This document shows, in pieces, positions 17,596 through 26,592 of a stretch of DNA of 55,836 nt. The DNA is from Massilia glaciei (GTDB lineage: Bacteria; Pseudomonadota; Gammaproteobacteria; Burkholderiales; Burkholderiaceae_D). Numbering within the stretch: the stretch's first letter is position 1; every line of letters starts with the position of its first letter. The translations under genes and the position numbers were made by a program. The DNA is taken from NCBI RefSeq assembly GCF_003011895.2, contig NZ_PXWF02000196.1:1-55836 (forward strand), given 5' to 3'. The notes under the pieces were generated by a model, which was not told the DNA's origin, did not search any database, and was given only the letters and a program-made list of their open reading frames with translations.

Positions 17596-20500
17596 CTACG
17601 CCTTGAGTGAAAACCGCATGGTGGTGCCCGCGATTTCCATGGTGTCGTCGTGGTCCAGTTTGACCACCTTGCCGTTCATTGCCGCGCCATTCAGCAGGGG
17701 CATGGACTCGCCCTCGAGGAACACGAGAAAGAAGCCGTCCGGCCTGCTCTCGATCGCAGCCACTTGCGCCCCGGTACGGCCAAGCTTGGTGCGCGCTTTT
17801 GTCAGCGCCAGCGTGCGTCCGGCCGCAGGCCCCAACACGACCACGACCTCGGCCGCGGCAGGCGCCGGCGGCACAGCCGCAGCGCTCGCCGTTGGCGCTG
17901 GCGGTGCCCCGGGAGCCGCCGATGTTTGCGGATCGCTCGCCACGCTTTCGGCATGGTCGGGCAATTGCGCCGCGGATCTCTCGACGACCACCGTTTCGGC
18001 ATGGTCGGACGATTGCGCTTCAGATCCTTCGACGACCACCGTTTCCACGTACTCGGACGGCAGCGCAACAGCCCGTTCCACGACGACCGTTTCGGCATGG
18101 TCTGACAATTGCGCTTCAGATCCTTCGACGACCACTGTTTCCACGTACTCGGACGGCAGCGCGACAGCCCGTTCCACAACCACCGTTGCCGAATAGTCCG
18201 ATAGTTGCGTCTCCGACTGTTCCACAAGCACTGTTTCGGCGTAATCTGAATGTTCCGGTTCCGGTTCCGGTTCCGGTTCCGGCTCCGGGGGCGACTGCCG
18301 TTCGCTCGCCGCCGTTTCCGCAGACACCGGCTCGGCCGGCGGGGGCGCAGTCCGATCGATCATCATCGTCCGCGCATATTCCGGCAACGCCGCCTCCGCC
18401 GACAGCGGCGCAACACTCGGCGCAAGCCGGTCGAGCGCCATCGTCGCCGCGTACGCGGCCGGTTTGGCGGGCGCCGCCGCTGGCCGCTCCAGCACCATCG
18501 TCCTGCCCATCGTTTCGGCGTCCGACAAGGCCGGCGGGCTTGCCGGGGCAAGGGCCGCGTACGCGTCGGCCGCCGACGCGTCGGTCGAGGCGACGCCCTC
18601 GGCGCGCAGGTCGGCCGCGAAGCGCGCGCCGTCCTGGTAGCGGTCCCCGGGCTTCTTGTTCATGGCCAGCATGACGATGCCGGCCAGTTGCGCCGACAGC
18701 TCGGGGCGGATGCTGCGCACGTCCGGGGCCGGGTCGGTCGCGATCATATACATCAGCCGGCCCAGCGAATCGGCCTGGAACGGCAACTCGCCGGTGAGCA
18801 TCTGGAACAACATCACGCCGAGCGAAAACAGGTCCGAGCGGCCGTCGATCTTGTCGCCGCCAACCTGCTCCGGCGACATGTAACTCGGCGTTCCCAGAAT
18901 CACGCCGGTCTTGGTCTTGCTCGAATCGGTGATGCGGGCGATGCCGAAGTCGGTCACCTTGACGGTGTCGCTGGCGAAGTCGCACATGATGTTGGCGGGT
19001 TTGATATCGCGGTGCACCACGCCCTGCTGGTGCGCATAGGCGAGCGCGTCGGCCACGCGCGCGACGATCGACACCACCTGCGCCACCGGCAACAACGGCG
19101 CCTTGCTGGCGTCCGACAGATCGACGCCCTTGAGGAACTCCATCGCGATGTACGCGAGGTCGTGCTCCTCGCCGGCGTCGAAAATGGTCACGATATGCTG
19201 GTGCTGCAGGCGGCCCGCCGTTTCGGCCTCGCGGAAGAAGCGCGCGCGCGCGTCGTCGAGCTCGCCGCCCTCGAATTCCTGGCTCAGCGCCATGGTCTTG
19301 ATCGCCACCACGCGCCCGATCTTTGGATCGCGGCCCAGGTACACCACGCCCATCGCGCCCTTGCCCAGCTCCTTCTCGACCTGGTAGCGGCCCAGCATCG
19401 GTTTCTCGACCCCGCCGCCGTCGAGCAGCAAGGTGCCGCCCGCGTGCGACGCGCCGCCCAGCATCACCGTCTCCGACAACTTCTTGGCGCGCTCGAGCTT
19501 GATCTTGATGTCCTTGTGCTCCGGGTCGTGCTGCCGCATGCATTCGTACACGGCGTGCGCCTTGTTGAACTGGCGCTTGCGCTCGAAGTCGAGCGCCAGG
19601 CTCGTCAGGTTGTCCATCAGCGCGTCCCCGAACGGCACCCGGCGGAAACGGTCGAACGCGGCGTCGAGCTGGCCCTGTCCCTGCAGGGCCAGTCCCATCA
19701 TGCGGTTGGTTTCGGCCGACTCCTCGTCCGAGCGCAGTTTGCCCGCCTCGGTCATGAGGAAGCGCTTGGTCGTGAGCACCAGATGGCCGATGATCAGCAG
19801 CGACGCCGCGAACACGAACTGGAGCCATACCGCCGAGGCCGACAGCAGGGCGAATTCGACCACCAGCAGCAGCGTGAAGCCCGACAGGGTGATCAGGGCC
19901 GCCTTTCCGGCCGACAAGCGCGGCAGGCCGCCGATGAGGTAGGCCGCGACCAGTGCCAGCAATCCGATGTTGAGCGCCCCGCCCCACGCGGGCTGGACGA
20001 TGAAATGCTCGTTCAAAATGCTCGACGTCACGTGCGCCAGGTACTCGGCCGACGACATGGCCGGGCCCGCCGGCGTGGCGAACGACTGCCCGACCCCGGC
20101 CGCGGTGGCGCCGATGATGACGATCTTGTTGGCATACTTGGACATCGGGATCTTGCCGCTCATGACGTCGAAGAACGAGTCGACCGCGAACGGGGCCTTG
20201 CCGTCGCGCGCCTTGTAAAACTGCGGCAGCATGCGCGCCACCGGGTCGGTCTTGATCCGCAGCTTGCCCAGCTGCACCGACACGCCCGGTTTGAGCCGCA
20301 CCGCGCTGGCGTCGAGATTGAGGCTCTTGGCCGCGATGAGCAGGCTCATCGAGGGAATCGCCTGGCCGTAGTAGTCGACCAGCAGCGGCTCGCGCCGCAC
20401 CGCGCCGTCGACCTCGAACAACTGGTCGAGGTGGGCCACGCCGGCCGCGCTCTCGCCGATGACCGCGATCGGCTGCGCGCCGGAGACCGCGGCGAGCGCG

Positions 20501-21102
20501 AAGTTGTCGATGGTGTCGACCGCGCTCCTGGCCGCGAACGGCGGCAGCGGCGCGTCCGGCTTGCCGAGCGGCTCGCCGAGCTCGAAGAACGACGCGATCA
20601 CGACGTTGCCGGCGCCGGCCATGCTCTTGGCCAAAATGCGGTCGGTGTCGAGCGCCTGCCGGGCCTCGCCGATGATCTGTTGCAACTGCGCCGCGGTGGC
20701 CGCGCCGAGCGGCGCCGCGGCGGCCTCGGGCGCGCCCAGCACCTGCCGCATCTTCTCGATGTAGGGCAGGCCGCGGTCGGTCTGCGGCTCGAAGAAAAAG
20801 GCGGTGTGCGCGATGGTCTTGCTGTTGGCGGCGGCCAGCTTGTCGATCAGCCCGGCGTGCACGTCGCGCGGCCACGGCCAGCGCCCGATGTTGGCGATGC
20901 TCTGGTCGTCGATGGCGATGATCGCGATGCGCTCGGACGGGCGGCGCTGGGTGCTGGTGCTGGCGACGTCGTACAGGCGCTGCTCGAGCGTGTCAAAAAA
21001 ACCGCTCACGCCGTTGAGCAGCAACACCGCGAGAACGACCAGGACGCCGATGAACCAATCCGTGGTCCACCACGCGGCGCGCTTACCAGATGCTATCGCC
21101 AT
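17596..21102 (-). CDS. CHASE2-sensor Ser/Thr protein kinase with Thr-motif linker and FHA-like end
   Basis: A 1168-aa membrane kinase. A first membrane helix is at about 15-35, then an extracytoplasmic CHASE2 sensor (about 36-370), then three hydrophobic helices (about 377-445). The Hanks-type kinase domain covers about 573-835: glycine loop GKGAMG, Lys602, HRD at 697-699, DFG at 718-720, TPSYMSPE activation loop. A Pro/Glu/Val-rich linker follows with nine copies of a [YH]xxT[VM]xx[ED] motif and an Glu-Pro tract. It ends in an FHA-like domain (about 1085-1168) paralogous to the C-terminal domain of the neighbouring FHA protein. CHASE2 is thought to sense external signals. The two 96-bp repeats in the linker may change length between strains. 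Confidence 0.9.
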   Translation of the reverse strand: MAIASGKRAAWWTTDWFIGVLVVLAVLLLNGVSGFFDTLEQRLYDVASTSTQRRPSERIAIIAIDDQSIANIGRWPWPRDVHAGLIDKLAAANSKTIAHTAFFFEPQTDRGLPYIEKMRQVLGAPEAAAAPLGAATAAQLQQIIGEARQALDTDRILAKSMAGAGNVVIASFFELGEPLGKPDAPLPPFAARSAVDTIDNFALAAVSGAQPIAVIGESAAGVAHLDQLFEVDGAVRREPLLVDYYGQAIPSMSLLIAAKSLNLDASAVRLKPGVSVQLGKLRIKTDPVARMLPQFYKARDGKAPFAVDSFFDVMSGKIPMSKYANKIVIIGATAAGVGQSFATPAGPAMSSAEYLAHVTSSILNEHFIVQPAWGGALNIGLLALVAAYLIGGLPRLSAGKAALITLSGFTLLLVVEFALLSASAVWLQFVFAASLLIIGHLVLTTKRFLMTEAGKLRSDEESAETNRMMGLALQGQGQLDAAFDRFRRVPFGDALMDNLTSLALDFERKRQFNKAHAVYECMRQHDPEHKDIKIKLERAKKLSETVMLGGASHAGGTLLLDGGGVEKPMLGRYQVEKELGKGAMGVVYLGRDPKIGRVVAIKTMALSQEFEGGELDDARARFFREAETAGRLQHQHIVTIFDAGEEHDLAYIAMEFLKGVDLSDASKAPLLPVAQVVSIVARVADALAYAHQQGVVHRDIKPANIMCDFASDTVKVTDFGIARITDSSKTKTGVILGTPSYMSPEQVGGDKIDGRSDLFSLGVMLFQMLTGELPFQADSLGRLMYMIATDPAPDVRSIRPELSAQLAGIVMLAMNKKPGDRYQDGARFAADLRAEGVASTDASAADAYAALAPASPPALSDAETMGRTMVLERPAAAPAKPAAYAATMALDRLAPSVAPLSAEAALPEYARTMMIDRTAPPPAEPVSAETAASERQSPPEPEPEPEPEPEHSDYAETVLVEQSETQLSDYSATVVVERAVALPSEYVETVVVEGSEAQLSDHAETVVVERAVALPSEYVETVVVEGSEAQSSDHAETVVVERSAAQLPDHAESVASDPQTSAAPGAPPAPTASAAAVPPAPAAAEVVVVLGPAAGRTLALTKARTKLGRTGAQVAAIESRPDGFFLVFLEGESMPLLNGAAMNGKVVKLDHDDTMEIAGTTMRFSLKA
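17982..18173. repeat. Two tandem 96-bp units in the kinase linker
   Basis: The sequence CGTTTCGGCATGG recurs exactly 96 bp apart (17992 and 18088), and the units are nearly identical. Each encodes 32 residues containing two Thr motifs (HAETVVVER and YVETVVVEG). Diverged half-units flank them on both sides. The unit is a whole number of codons, so recombination would change linker length without breaking the frame. Confidence 0.85.
18253..18288. repeat. Hexanucleotide tract TTCCGG x5 plus one variant
   Basis: Five exact TTCCGG units followed by CTCCGG. On the minus strand they encode Glu-Pro dipeptides in the kinase linker. The period of six keeps the frame, so slippage would vary the length of the Glu-Pro spacer. 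Confidence 0.9.
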
Positions 21103-21155
21103 GGCGCAGCCCCTCTTGAAGAAATGTGCGGCGGGGCCGTCGCCGGCCGCGCCCT

Positions 21156-21896
21156 TTACGCCGCCGAGGCCGGTGGCAGGAATTCGAAACGCATCTGGGT
21201 GCCGGCGATTTCGATCGTGTCGCGCTCGCCCAGCTGGCGCGGGTCGGTGCCAAGCGCGCTGCCGTTCAACAGCGGCACCGCGTCGCCCGCCACGTGGGTG
21301 ATGAAATACCCGTTCGGACGGCGGGCTATCACGGCCACCTGGCCGCCACCGCCGAGCTTGGTCAAGGCCTTGGTCAGCGGCAGGCTGCGCCCGGCCGCCG
21401 CGCCCGACAGCACATGCAGGACCGCCTCGCGCACGGCCGCGATCGGCGGCGGCAGCGGCGCCGTGACCGTCGCCGCGCCCGGGGCCGACGGCGCCGCCAT
21501 CACGGTCGCCGGTCCCGCCTGGCGTGGCGGCACGGGGGCGCCCGGCGCGATTTTTGGCGGACGTCGGATCACGATCGTCTTGTCGAAATTCTGGTTCGCA
21601 TCCCTGGGAGGATCGGGCACGAAGCTGAGCGTGTGCTTGCCCAGTTCGATCACATCCCTCGCCCGGAGCAAGTGTTTGTAGATCGGCTCGCCGTTGACGA
21701 AGGTGCCGTTGGTCGAGGCCAGGTCTTCGAGGAAGGTGTCGCCGCCCATGGTCAGCACCACCGCGTGCGCGCCGGAGACGGCCAGGTTGTCGACCTGGAT
21801 GTCGTTTTCGGGGCGGCGCCCCAGCGTCATGCGCTCCTTGTCGATCAGGAAGGTCTTTTGCACGACGCCTTCAAAACTCAGAATCAGCTTTGCCAT
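21156..21896 (-). CDS. FHA-domain phosphothreonine-binding protein with a second FHA-like domain
   Basis: A 246-aa protein. The N-terminal FHA domain (about 1-95) has LGRRPENDI, the phosphothreonine-binding AVSGAHA and STNGTFVNG. A flexible Pro/Ala linker includes DKTIVIRR (Thr107), which looks like the Thr motifs repeated in the kinase linker. The C-terminal domain (about 160-240) is paralogous to the kinase's own end (GRSLPLTKALTKLG, ARRPNGYF, LLNG, EIAGTQMRF). FHA domains bind phospho-Thr, so this is probably an adaptor or substrate of the kinase encoded 53 bp downstream. The phosphorylation of Thr107 is inference. Confidence 0.9.
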   Translation of the reverse strand: MAKLILSFEGVVQKTFLIDKERMTLGRRPENDIQVDNLAVSGAHAVVLTMGGDTFLEDLASTNGTFVNGEPIYKHLLRARDVIELGKHTLSFVPDPPRDANQNFDKTIVIRRPPKIAPGAPVPPRQAGPATVMAAPSAPGAATVTAPLPPPIAAVREAVLHVLSGAAAGRSLPLTKALTKLGGGGQVAVIARRPNGYFITHVAGDAVPLLNGSALGTDPRQLGERDTIEIAGTQMRFEFLPPASAA

Positions 21897-21906
21897 GATG
21901 TTGCCC

Positions 21907-22710
21907 TTAAAAAAATTCGTTCTGTGCGCTTACCTGCCCGCCGGCGATCCGTACCAACACCACCGATATGTTGTCGTGCCCGCCGGCGTCGTTGGCCGCC
22001 TGCACCAGCTGGCGCGCCGCGAGGCCGAGGTTGTCGCGCATGATCGAGATGCCCATCTCGATGTCGGCGTCCCCGACCATGCCGTACAGGCCGTCCGAAC
22101 AGAGCAGGTAGATGTCGCCCGGCGCGGTGTCGTGGCTGTGGATCTCGCCCGGTTCGTCCGGATCGACGCCGAAGGCGCGCGTGAGCAAATTCTTGTTGGC
22201 GGACAGGTGGGCGTCTTCCTTGCGCAACAAGCCGGCATCGATCTGCTCCTGCAACAGCGAGTGGTCGCGCGTGACTTGTTCCAGCGCTTCGTTGCGAAAT
22301 CGATACAGGCGCGAGTCGCCGACGTGCGCGACGCTCACAAAATCGTGATGGAAAAGGCAGGCGAGCACGGTGCTGCCCATCTGCTCGCAGTCGGGCTCGC
22401 TTTCCGCCTTTTGGTAGATGGCGAGGTTCGCCGCGTCGAGTTGCTGTTGCAATTGGGCGCGCGAAAGCGCCTGCGCTGCGTCGCGGTCTAGGCCCTCCAG
22501 TGCCTGCGCGGTCCAGCCGCGCGCGAGCCCGGCCGAGATCAGCGAGGTCGCCATGCCGCTGGCGACCTCGCCCGCGTTGTGGCCGCCCATGCCGTCGGCC
22601 AGCACCACGATCCCCAGCTCGGGCACGCAGGCGAGGCTGTCCTCGTTATGCTCGCGCGCCTGGCCCGGGTCGCTCAGGCAGGCAATCTCTACTGCTTGGT
22701 TGGGCGCCAC
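21907..22710 (-). CDS. Second PP2C-type Ser/Thr phosphatase
   Basis: About 267 aa from the GTG at 22710, which has the strong ribosome binding site GAGGGGGAG 5 nt upstream. An ATG at 22734 would add 8 residues but has no such site. The motifs are REHNEDS (19-25), ADGMGG (38-43), GDSRLYR, CSDGL and GGHDNISVV. It is the first gene of the kinase operon, with 10 bp to the FHA gene. It is clearly paralogous to the phosphatase at the other end of the operon; why two are needed is unknown. They may act on different targets or locations. Confidence 0.9.
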   Translation of the reverse strand: MAPNQAVEIACLSDPGQAREHNEDSLACVPELGIVVLADGMGGHNAGEVASGMATSLISAGLARGWTAQALEGLDRDAAQALSRAQLQQQLDAANLAIYQKAESEPDCEQMGSTVLACLFHHDFVSVAHVGDSRLYRFRNEALEQVTRDHSLLQEQIDAGLLRKEDAHLSANKNLLTRAFGVDPDEPGEIHSHDTAPGDIYLLCSDGLYGMVGDADIEMGISIMRDNLGLAARQLVQAANDAGGHDNISVVLVRIAGGQVSAQNEFF

Positions 22711-22917
22711 ACTTTCTCCCCCTCGGTTGGACATGCGAACTTGCGGTGGCGCGTGGTCGAAGCGGCTGCCGCAAAATGTAAATATGCTGATCAACGCATA
22801 TCGTAGCGCAAGTATTGTTGGAATGACACAAGCTTTTTGCTTGGCCGGCCCCAAGCGGTGCGGGGGCAACAGCGCCGGCCAGGGGCTTGGCGGGCGCCAG
22901 GGGTGTTTGCGGCCGGC

Positions 22918-24483
22918 CTATTGCAAGCCGCGCCGCCGCGCAAAGCCAAACCCCGCAACGAGCAAGGCGACACCGGCTGCGGCTTGTTGCGCGATCGACG
23001 CCGCGGTGGCCTCGCCGTGCATGCCGAGCAGGTCCATTGCGGCGACATCGTCCGACTGGGCCACTATGTACAGGCCCGACAAAAACAGCACGGTAAAGGC
23101 GCGGCCCGTGCGCAGGGTGCTACCCAGGAACTGGGCCAGGCCGGTCAGCGCGAGCATGCCGCCGAACAGGCAGAAGGCGCGCAGCGGTTCGGCGCCGGCC
23201 CAGCGCGCCATGACGGGCGCGGTCAGCAACAAGCCCAGCAGAACGGCGGCCGCGCATTGGCGCCAATAGCGCCGCATGGCGCCGCCCGGCATCGACGAAC
23301 TGATCGCTTCGGTGTCGGCCGCGTGGTCGCGCACGCCAAGGTCCGCGATCACGACGCCCCAATACAGCACCGCGGCCAGCAGCAGCCACGGCAGCATCGC
23401 GTAGTCGAGCAGCGAACCGGCGGCCACGCTCAGCAACAGCAGCGGACCGGTGAGCGGATAGGCGGCGAATGTCAGCGCCAGTTCCGCGCCGAGCTGTCCC
23501 GGCAGGCGCGGCAGGCGGGCCGAGGCGCGCAACAGCAGGTGCGAGCACACGTCGAGCGGGCGCAGCGCGCGGTTGATGCCCCCACCGATCGCCCACGTCC
23601 TGCGCGAGGCCGGGGCCCGCACCCGGTCCGGCGAGAATCGGTGGAACAGCCCGGCCGCGAGGGCCAGCGGAATGGCCGCCGCGAACGCCGCCGCGAAGCG
23701 GGTCAGCACCATCTGCCAGGTCCAGAAATTGTCGGCCATGACGACCGGCGCGACGGTCTTGTCGAACGGGTTCAGGCCGACCGCCATGCTTGTGGTTTGC
23801 AACAGTTGCTGCCCGCGCTGGGTCAGCACGCCCACGCCGGTGGCGTCGAACGCCAGCGCAAACGTGCCGCCCGTGTTCAGGCTGACGAACACGGCGGCCA
23901 CGCTGACCTGCGCCAGCCAGAACAAGAAGTACAACACGTCGCCCGTCTTGCCCATCAGCGGCCGCGTCGACTCGCATAGCACCGCCATGGCGGCGCAGAA
24001 GAAGATGTTCGGCAAAATCGTGAGCGCGTAAAATTGGAGGTACACGAGTGGGGCGACCACGCCCTCGCCGCGCACGGACTGCAACACGCACATGGTCAGC
24101 GCGAGCACCAATATCAGGCTGCCCAGATAGAGCACCGCGCCCGCCCAGCGGCCCAGGATCAGGCTTGCGTTGCTGACAGGCATAGTCGCGAGCACGCCGC
24201 CCATGCCGCTGCGCAAATCGTCGTCGACGCGGCCCCGCACCAGGTAAAAGCCGAACAAGCCGAGCAGCGACGTGGCCAGCACGCTGCTGCCCAGCGCCAG
24301 GCCGGTGCTGTTGTAGGCCACGCGCGCCGAATTGGCCACCAGCATGTTGTAGCCCGTGGCCGGATCGACGACCATGAACCACGCGGCCAGCGCGGCAACC
24401 AACAGCAGGACGTGGGTGCTGCCGCGGCGCAGGCGCAAACACGCCTCGCCCACGACCATCGTGAACAACAACGCGCGCGTCAT
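22918..24483 (-). CDS. ABC transporter permease (ABC-2 type, about 12 helices)
   Basis: A 521-aa membrane protein starting MTRALLFTMVVGEACLRLRRG. It has at least ten hydrophobic segments, including VLLLVAALAAWFMVV and LATSLLGLFGFYLV in the first half and LLLLSVAAGSLLDYAML and AAAVLLGLLLTAPVM in the second. ATG at 24483 overlaps the stop of the ATPase gene (ATGA). It looks like two fused ABC-2 permease halves, so one polypeptide may form the whole channel. Substrate unknown. It lies about 200 bp downstream of the kinase operon's first gene in the same orientation, but cotranscription runs from the ATPase gene. Confidence 0.83.
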   Translation of the reverse strand: MTRALLFTMVVGEACLRLRRGSTHVLLLVAALAAWFMVVDPATGYNMLVANSARVAYNSTGLALGSSVLATSLLGLFGFYLVRGRVDDDLRSGMGGVLATMPVSNASLILGRWAGAVLYLGSLILVLALTMCVLQSVRGEGVVAPLVYLQFYALTILPNIFFCAAMAVLCESTRPLMGKTGDVLYFLFWLAQVSVAAVFVSLNTGGTFALAFDATGVGVLTQRGQQLLQTTSMAVGLNPFDKTVAPVVMADNFWTWQMVLTRFAAAFAAAIPLALAAGLFHRFSPDRVRAPASRRTWAIGGGINRALRPLDVCSHLLLRASARLPRLPGQLGAELALTFAAYPLTGPLLLLSVAAGSLLDYAMLPWLLLAAVLYWGVVIADLGVRDHAADTEAISSSMPGGAMRRYWRQCAAAVLLGLLLTAPVMARWAGAEPLRAFCLFGGMLALTGLAQFLGSTLRTGRAFTVLFLSGLYIVAQSDDVAAMDLLGMHGEATAASIAQQAAAGVALLVAGFGFARRRGLQ

Positions 24484-25349
24484 GCCGCCAACTCCCGCAC
24501 CGCGTAACGCTGGGCCATCAGCGATTCTTCGAGGGTTGGTTCGACCGCGACCGCGCCGCCGCACGGTACGCTGGGATGGGCGATCCGCACCGCGACACCG
24601 GCCGCGCCGCGCTTGGCCTGCAGCACCTTGACCTGCTGGCCCAGCGCCTCGTACGCGCCGGGCGCGAGCGTGGCCGACCAGATCTGGCCGCGCGCCTTGG
24701 CGATGAAGCTGTCGGGCGTGCCGAACGACACCAGCTTACCGGAGCGCATGATCGCCAGGCTGCCGGCGATGTCTTCGATGTCGGACACGATGTGGGTCGA
24801 GACGATGACGAGCTTGCGCATGCCCAGTTCGGACAGCAGGTGCCGAAAGCGCAGGCGTTCCTCCGGGTCGAGTCCGGCTGTCGGTTCGTCGACCACGAGG
24901 ATGTCCGGATCGTTGAGCAAGGCCTGGGCGATGCCGAGCCGGCGCCGCATGCCGCCGGAAAAGGTCGCCGCCTGGCGCGCGGCCAGGCCGTGCAGATTGA
25001 CCAGTTCCAGCACCTGGACCGGGCGCCGCGGATCGGACACGCCCTTTAGCGCGGCAAAGTACTGCAGGAATTCGAGCGCGCTCAGGTTGGGATAGACGCC
25101 GAAGTCCTGCGGCAAATAGCCGAGCCGCCGGCGGATCGCATCCGGGTCTTTGACGATGTCCGTCCCGTTGAACAGGATGTGCCCGGTCGTGGGCCGGGTC
25201 AGCGTGGCGATCATCTGCATCAGCGAGGTTTTGCCGGCGCCATTGTGGCCGATCAGGCCGACCACGCCGGCCTCGAGGGTGAGTTTGACGTCGTCCACCG
25301 CGACCACGTTCTTACCGTATATTTTTCCTACCTTTCGCATCTCCAGCAT
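24480..25349 (-). CDS. ABC transporter ATP-binding protein
   Basis: A 289-aa ATPase with Walker A GHNGAGKT (34-41), a Q-loop in YLPQDFG, the signature FSGGMRRRLG (about 130), Walker B ILVVDEPTAGLDPEE and the switch His in STHIV. The extended C-terminal part (about 220-289) is typical of drug/lipid ABC-2 exporters of the CcmA/DrrA type. It forms a two-gene transporter with the permease (4-bp overlap). Substrate unknown. Confidence 0.9.
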   Translation of the reverse strand: MLEMRKVGKIYGKNVVAVDDVKLTLEAGVVGLIGHNGAGKTSLMQMIATLTRPTTGHILFNGTDIVKDPDAIRRRLGYLPQDFGVYPNLSALEFLQYFAALKGVSDPRRPVQVLELVNLHGLAARQAATFSGGMRRRLGIAQALLNDPDILVVDEPTAGLDPEERLRFRHLLSELGMRKLVIVSTHIVSDIEDIAGSLAIMRSGKLVSFGTPDSFIAKARGQIWSATLAPGAYEALGQQVKVLQAKRGAAGVAVRIAHPSVPCGGAVAVEPTLEESLMAQRYAVRELAA

Positions 25350-25485
25350 GGCGCCCGCGCTTTCTCAATGTGGTCAATCAGGTTGCCACTATATGAAATA
25401 GGGGCCGCCGCGGCGGGCCCAAAGCGACGGACCGGCCCCGCCAGCCGACCAAGGGCCGAAAGCGGCGACAAAGCCTGTTTGATCG

Positions 25486-25541
25486 CGCTGTAAGCGAACT
25501 TGATAGCCCCAGCGCGCCCGGCTGTATAGCAGCCTTACAGC
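25486..25541. promoter_or_regulatory. Cluster of three GCTGTA boxes upstream of a sigma-54 promoter
   Basis: CGCTGTAAGCG (25486-25496) is itself palindromic. GCTGTA at 25521-25526 faces TACAGC at 25536-25541, a 21-bp dyad. They lie about 60-115 bp upstream of the -24 element at 25602, the usual distance for an enhancer-binding protein. The rest of 25350-25675 (326 bp) holds no gene. Which regulator binds is unknown. Confidence 0.5.
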
Positions 25542-25601
25542 GGGCATGGATGAAGGAAGATAAACCGCCGCAGGATCAATGACTTGGACGCGCAGGAGTG
25601 G

Positions 25602-25617
25602 TGGCACGGCGTTTGCG
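25602..25617 (+). promoter_or_regulatory. Sigma-54 promoter (-24/-12) of the unknown 262-aa gene
   Basis: TGGCACG-GCGT-TTGCG matches the sigma-54 consensus TGGCACGN4TTGCW at all but the last position, with correct GG/GC spacing. Transcription would start near 25628, giving a leader of about 48 nt before the ATG at 25676. Confidence 0.75.
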
Positions 25618-25675
25618 TCTGGAAGGGGGAGCAAGCTGGTTTCCTTCAACGTCGCACATAACAACCGAGGCATGC

Positions 25676-26464
25676 ATGACATCCACGTCATATGAATTAT
25701 TAAGAAAAAAGGGATACGCGCTGGCGGGCGAACTCGGTGACCTGCGCCGGCGTGCCTGTGTCTACCACCACCTGTACGCCGACTCGGGAAAAAGGAGTGT
25801 CTTTCCCCTGATCGCCGCGCATGGCGCCCTGTGGGCGTGCGGCTACTTCAAGAAAGGTATGTTGGGCGGCAGGGTGATTTCTTTGCGCTATCTATTGAGC
25901 CCCGGCGCGCGCCGCGCGAAACTGCAGGCGATCGCAGATTTTGCCGACAAATTCAGGGATATCAACCGGCGCGTGTGCGCGGAGGCCTATGCCATCTATC
26001 ACTACACCAAACTCCATGGCGGCGACGGCTATATCCGCGGTGTGATCGGTGATGCGTTTGCCGACATCCTGTGCGCATGCCATGAGTCGAATCAACGCGA
26101 TTCGCACTTTTCAAGGGAACAGCGCAAAACGTTGTTCATGGCATTCCTTTGCTGGGAGCAGGAACACATAGTCGCACCGGCGGTGGCGCGGGCATTCGAC
26201 GCTTTCGATAACGGGCTCATCAAGTATCTGGCACGACGGCCGACAATCGCCTTTGCCTACTTTGGGAGCGATTTCCGTCTCCGGTTCAAGGATTTCTCGT
26301 CGCATGACGAGCGCATCGAACGTGGATTGCAAGCCTACCGCCGCGCGGAGGATGTCGGGTTCGTGCGCGTGGAGCGGGCGCTTGGCCACTACAAACTGAT
26401 GCCGGCCGATTTTCATCTAGACCCCGATTCATCTTTTCAAGCGATCGCACTCGCGCACGCATGA
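25676..26464 (+). CDS. Unknown 262-aa protein under sigma-54 control
   Basis: I do not recognise this protein. It starts MTSTSYELLRKKGYALAG, with GAGG 6 nt upstream of the ATG. It has no signal peptide and no clear membrane helix. It is rich in aromatic and charged residues and probably mostly alpha-helical. Conserved-looking patches are VYHHLYADSGKR (about 28-39), AYAIYHYTKLHGGDGYIRG (about 100-120) and CWEQEHIVAPAVARAFDAFD (about 160-180). The His/Tyr-rich patches could be catalytic or metal-binding, but that is a guess. It stands alone between the divergent ABC transporter and a TonB-dependent receptor. The consensus sigma-54 promoter implies tight activation by an enhancer-binding protein. 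Confidence 0.7.
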   Translation: MTSTSYELLRKKGYALAGELGDLRRRACVYHHLYADSGKRSVFPLIAAHGALWACGYFKKGMLGGRVISLRYLLSPGARRAKLQAIADFADKFRDINRRVCAEAYAIYHYTKLHGGDGYIRGVIGDAFADILCACHESNQRDSHFSREQRKTLFMAFLCWEQEHIVAPAVARAFDAFDNGLIKYLARRPTIAFAYFGSDFRLRFKDFSSHDERIERGLQAYRRAEDVGFVRVERALGHYKLMPADFHLDPDSSFQAIALAHA

Positions 26465-26592
26465 ACGCCGCGCGGTAAAGACCATCGGGCAAGAAAAGGA
26501 TTTCGCCGCGCCGATTTTGCTGTAATATTTGAAACGTTGAGAGAAGCAACACTATTGGCAAAAAAACCGATCCGATAAAGGAAAGATCAGGC

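Noticed and set aside
17982-18173. Repeat array resembling CRISPR
   Set aside because: The 96-bp units are coding repeats in the kinase linker, without spacers.
18250-21681. A 1143-codon open frame on the plus strand opposite the kinase
   Set aside because: Antisense shadow of the kinase and FHA genes; Arg-rich, with no domain.
16761-22710. Type VI secretion regulatory cassette (PpkA/PppA/Fha)
   Set aside because: Domain types match, but no Tss/Hcp/VgrG genes are in the window, and the CHASE2 sensor is not a feature of PpkA.
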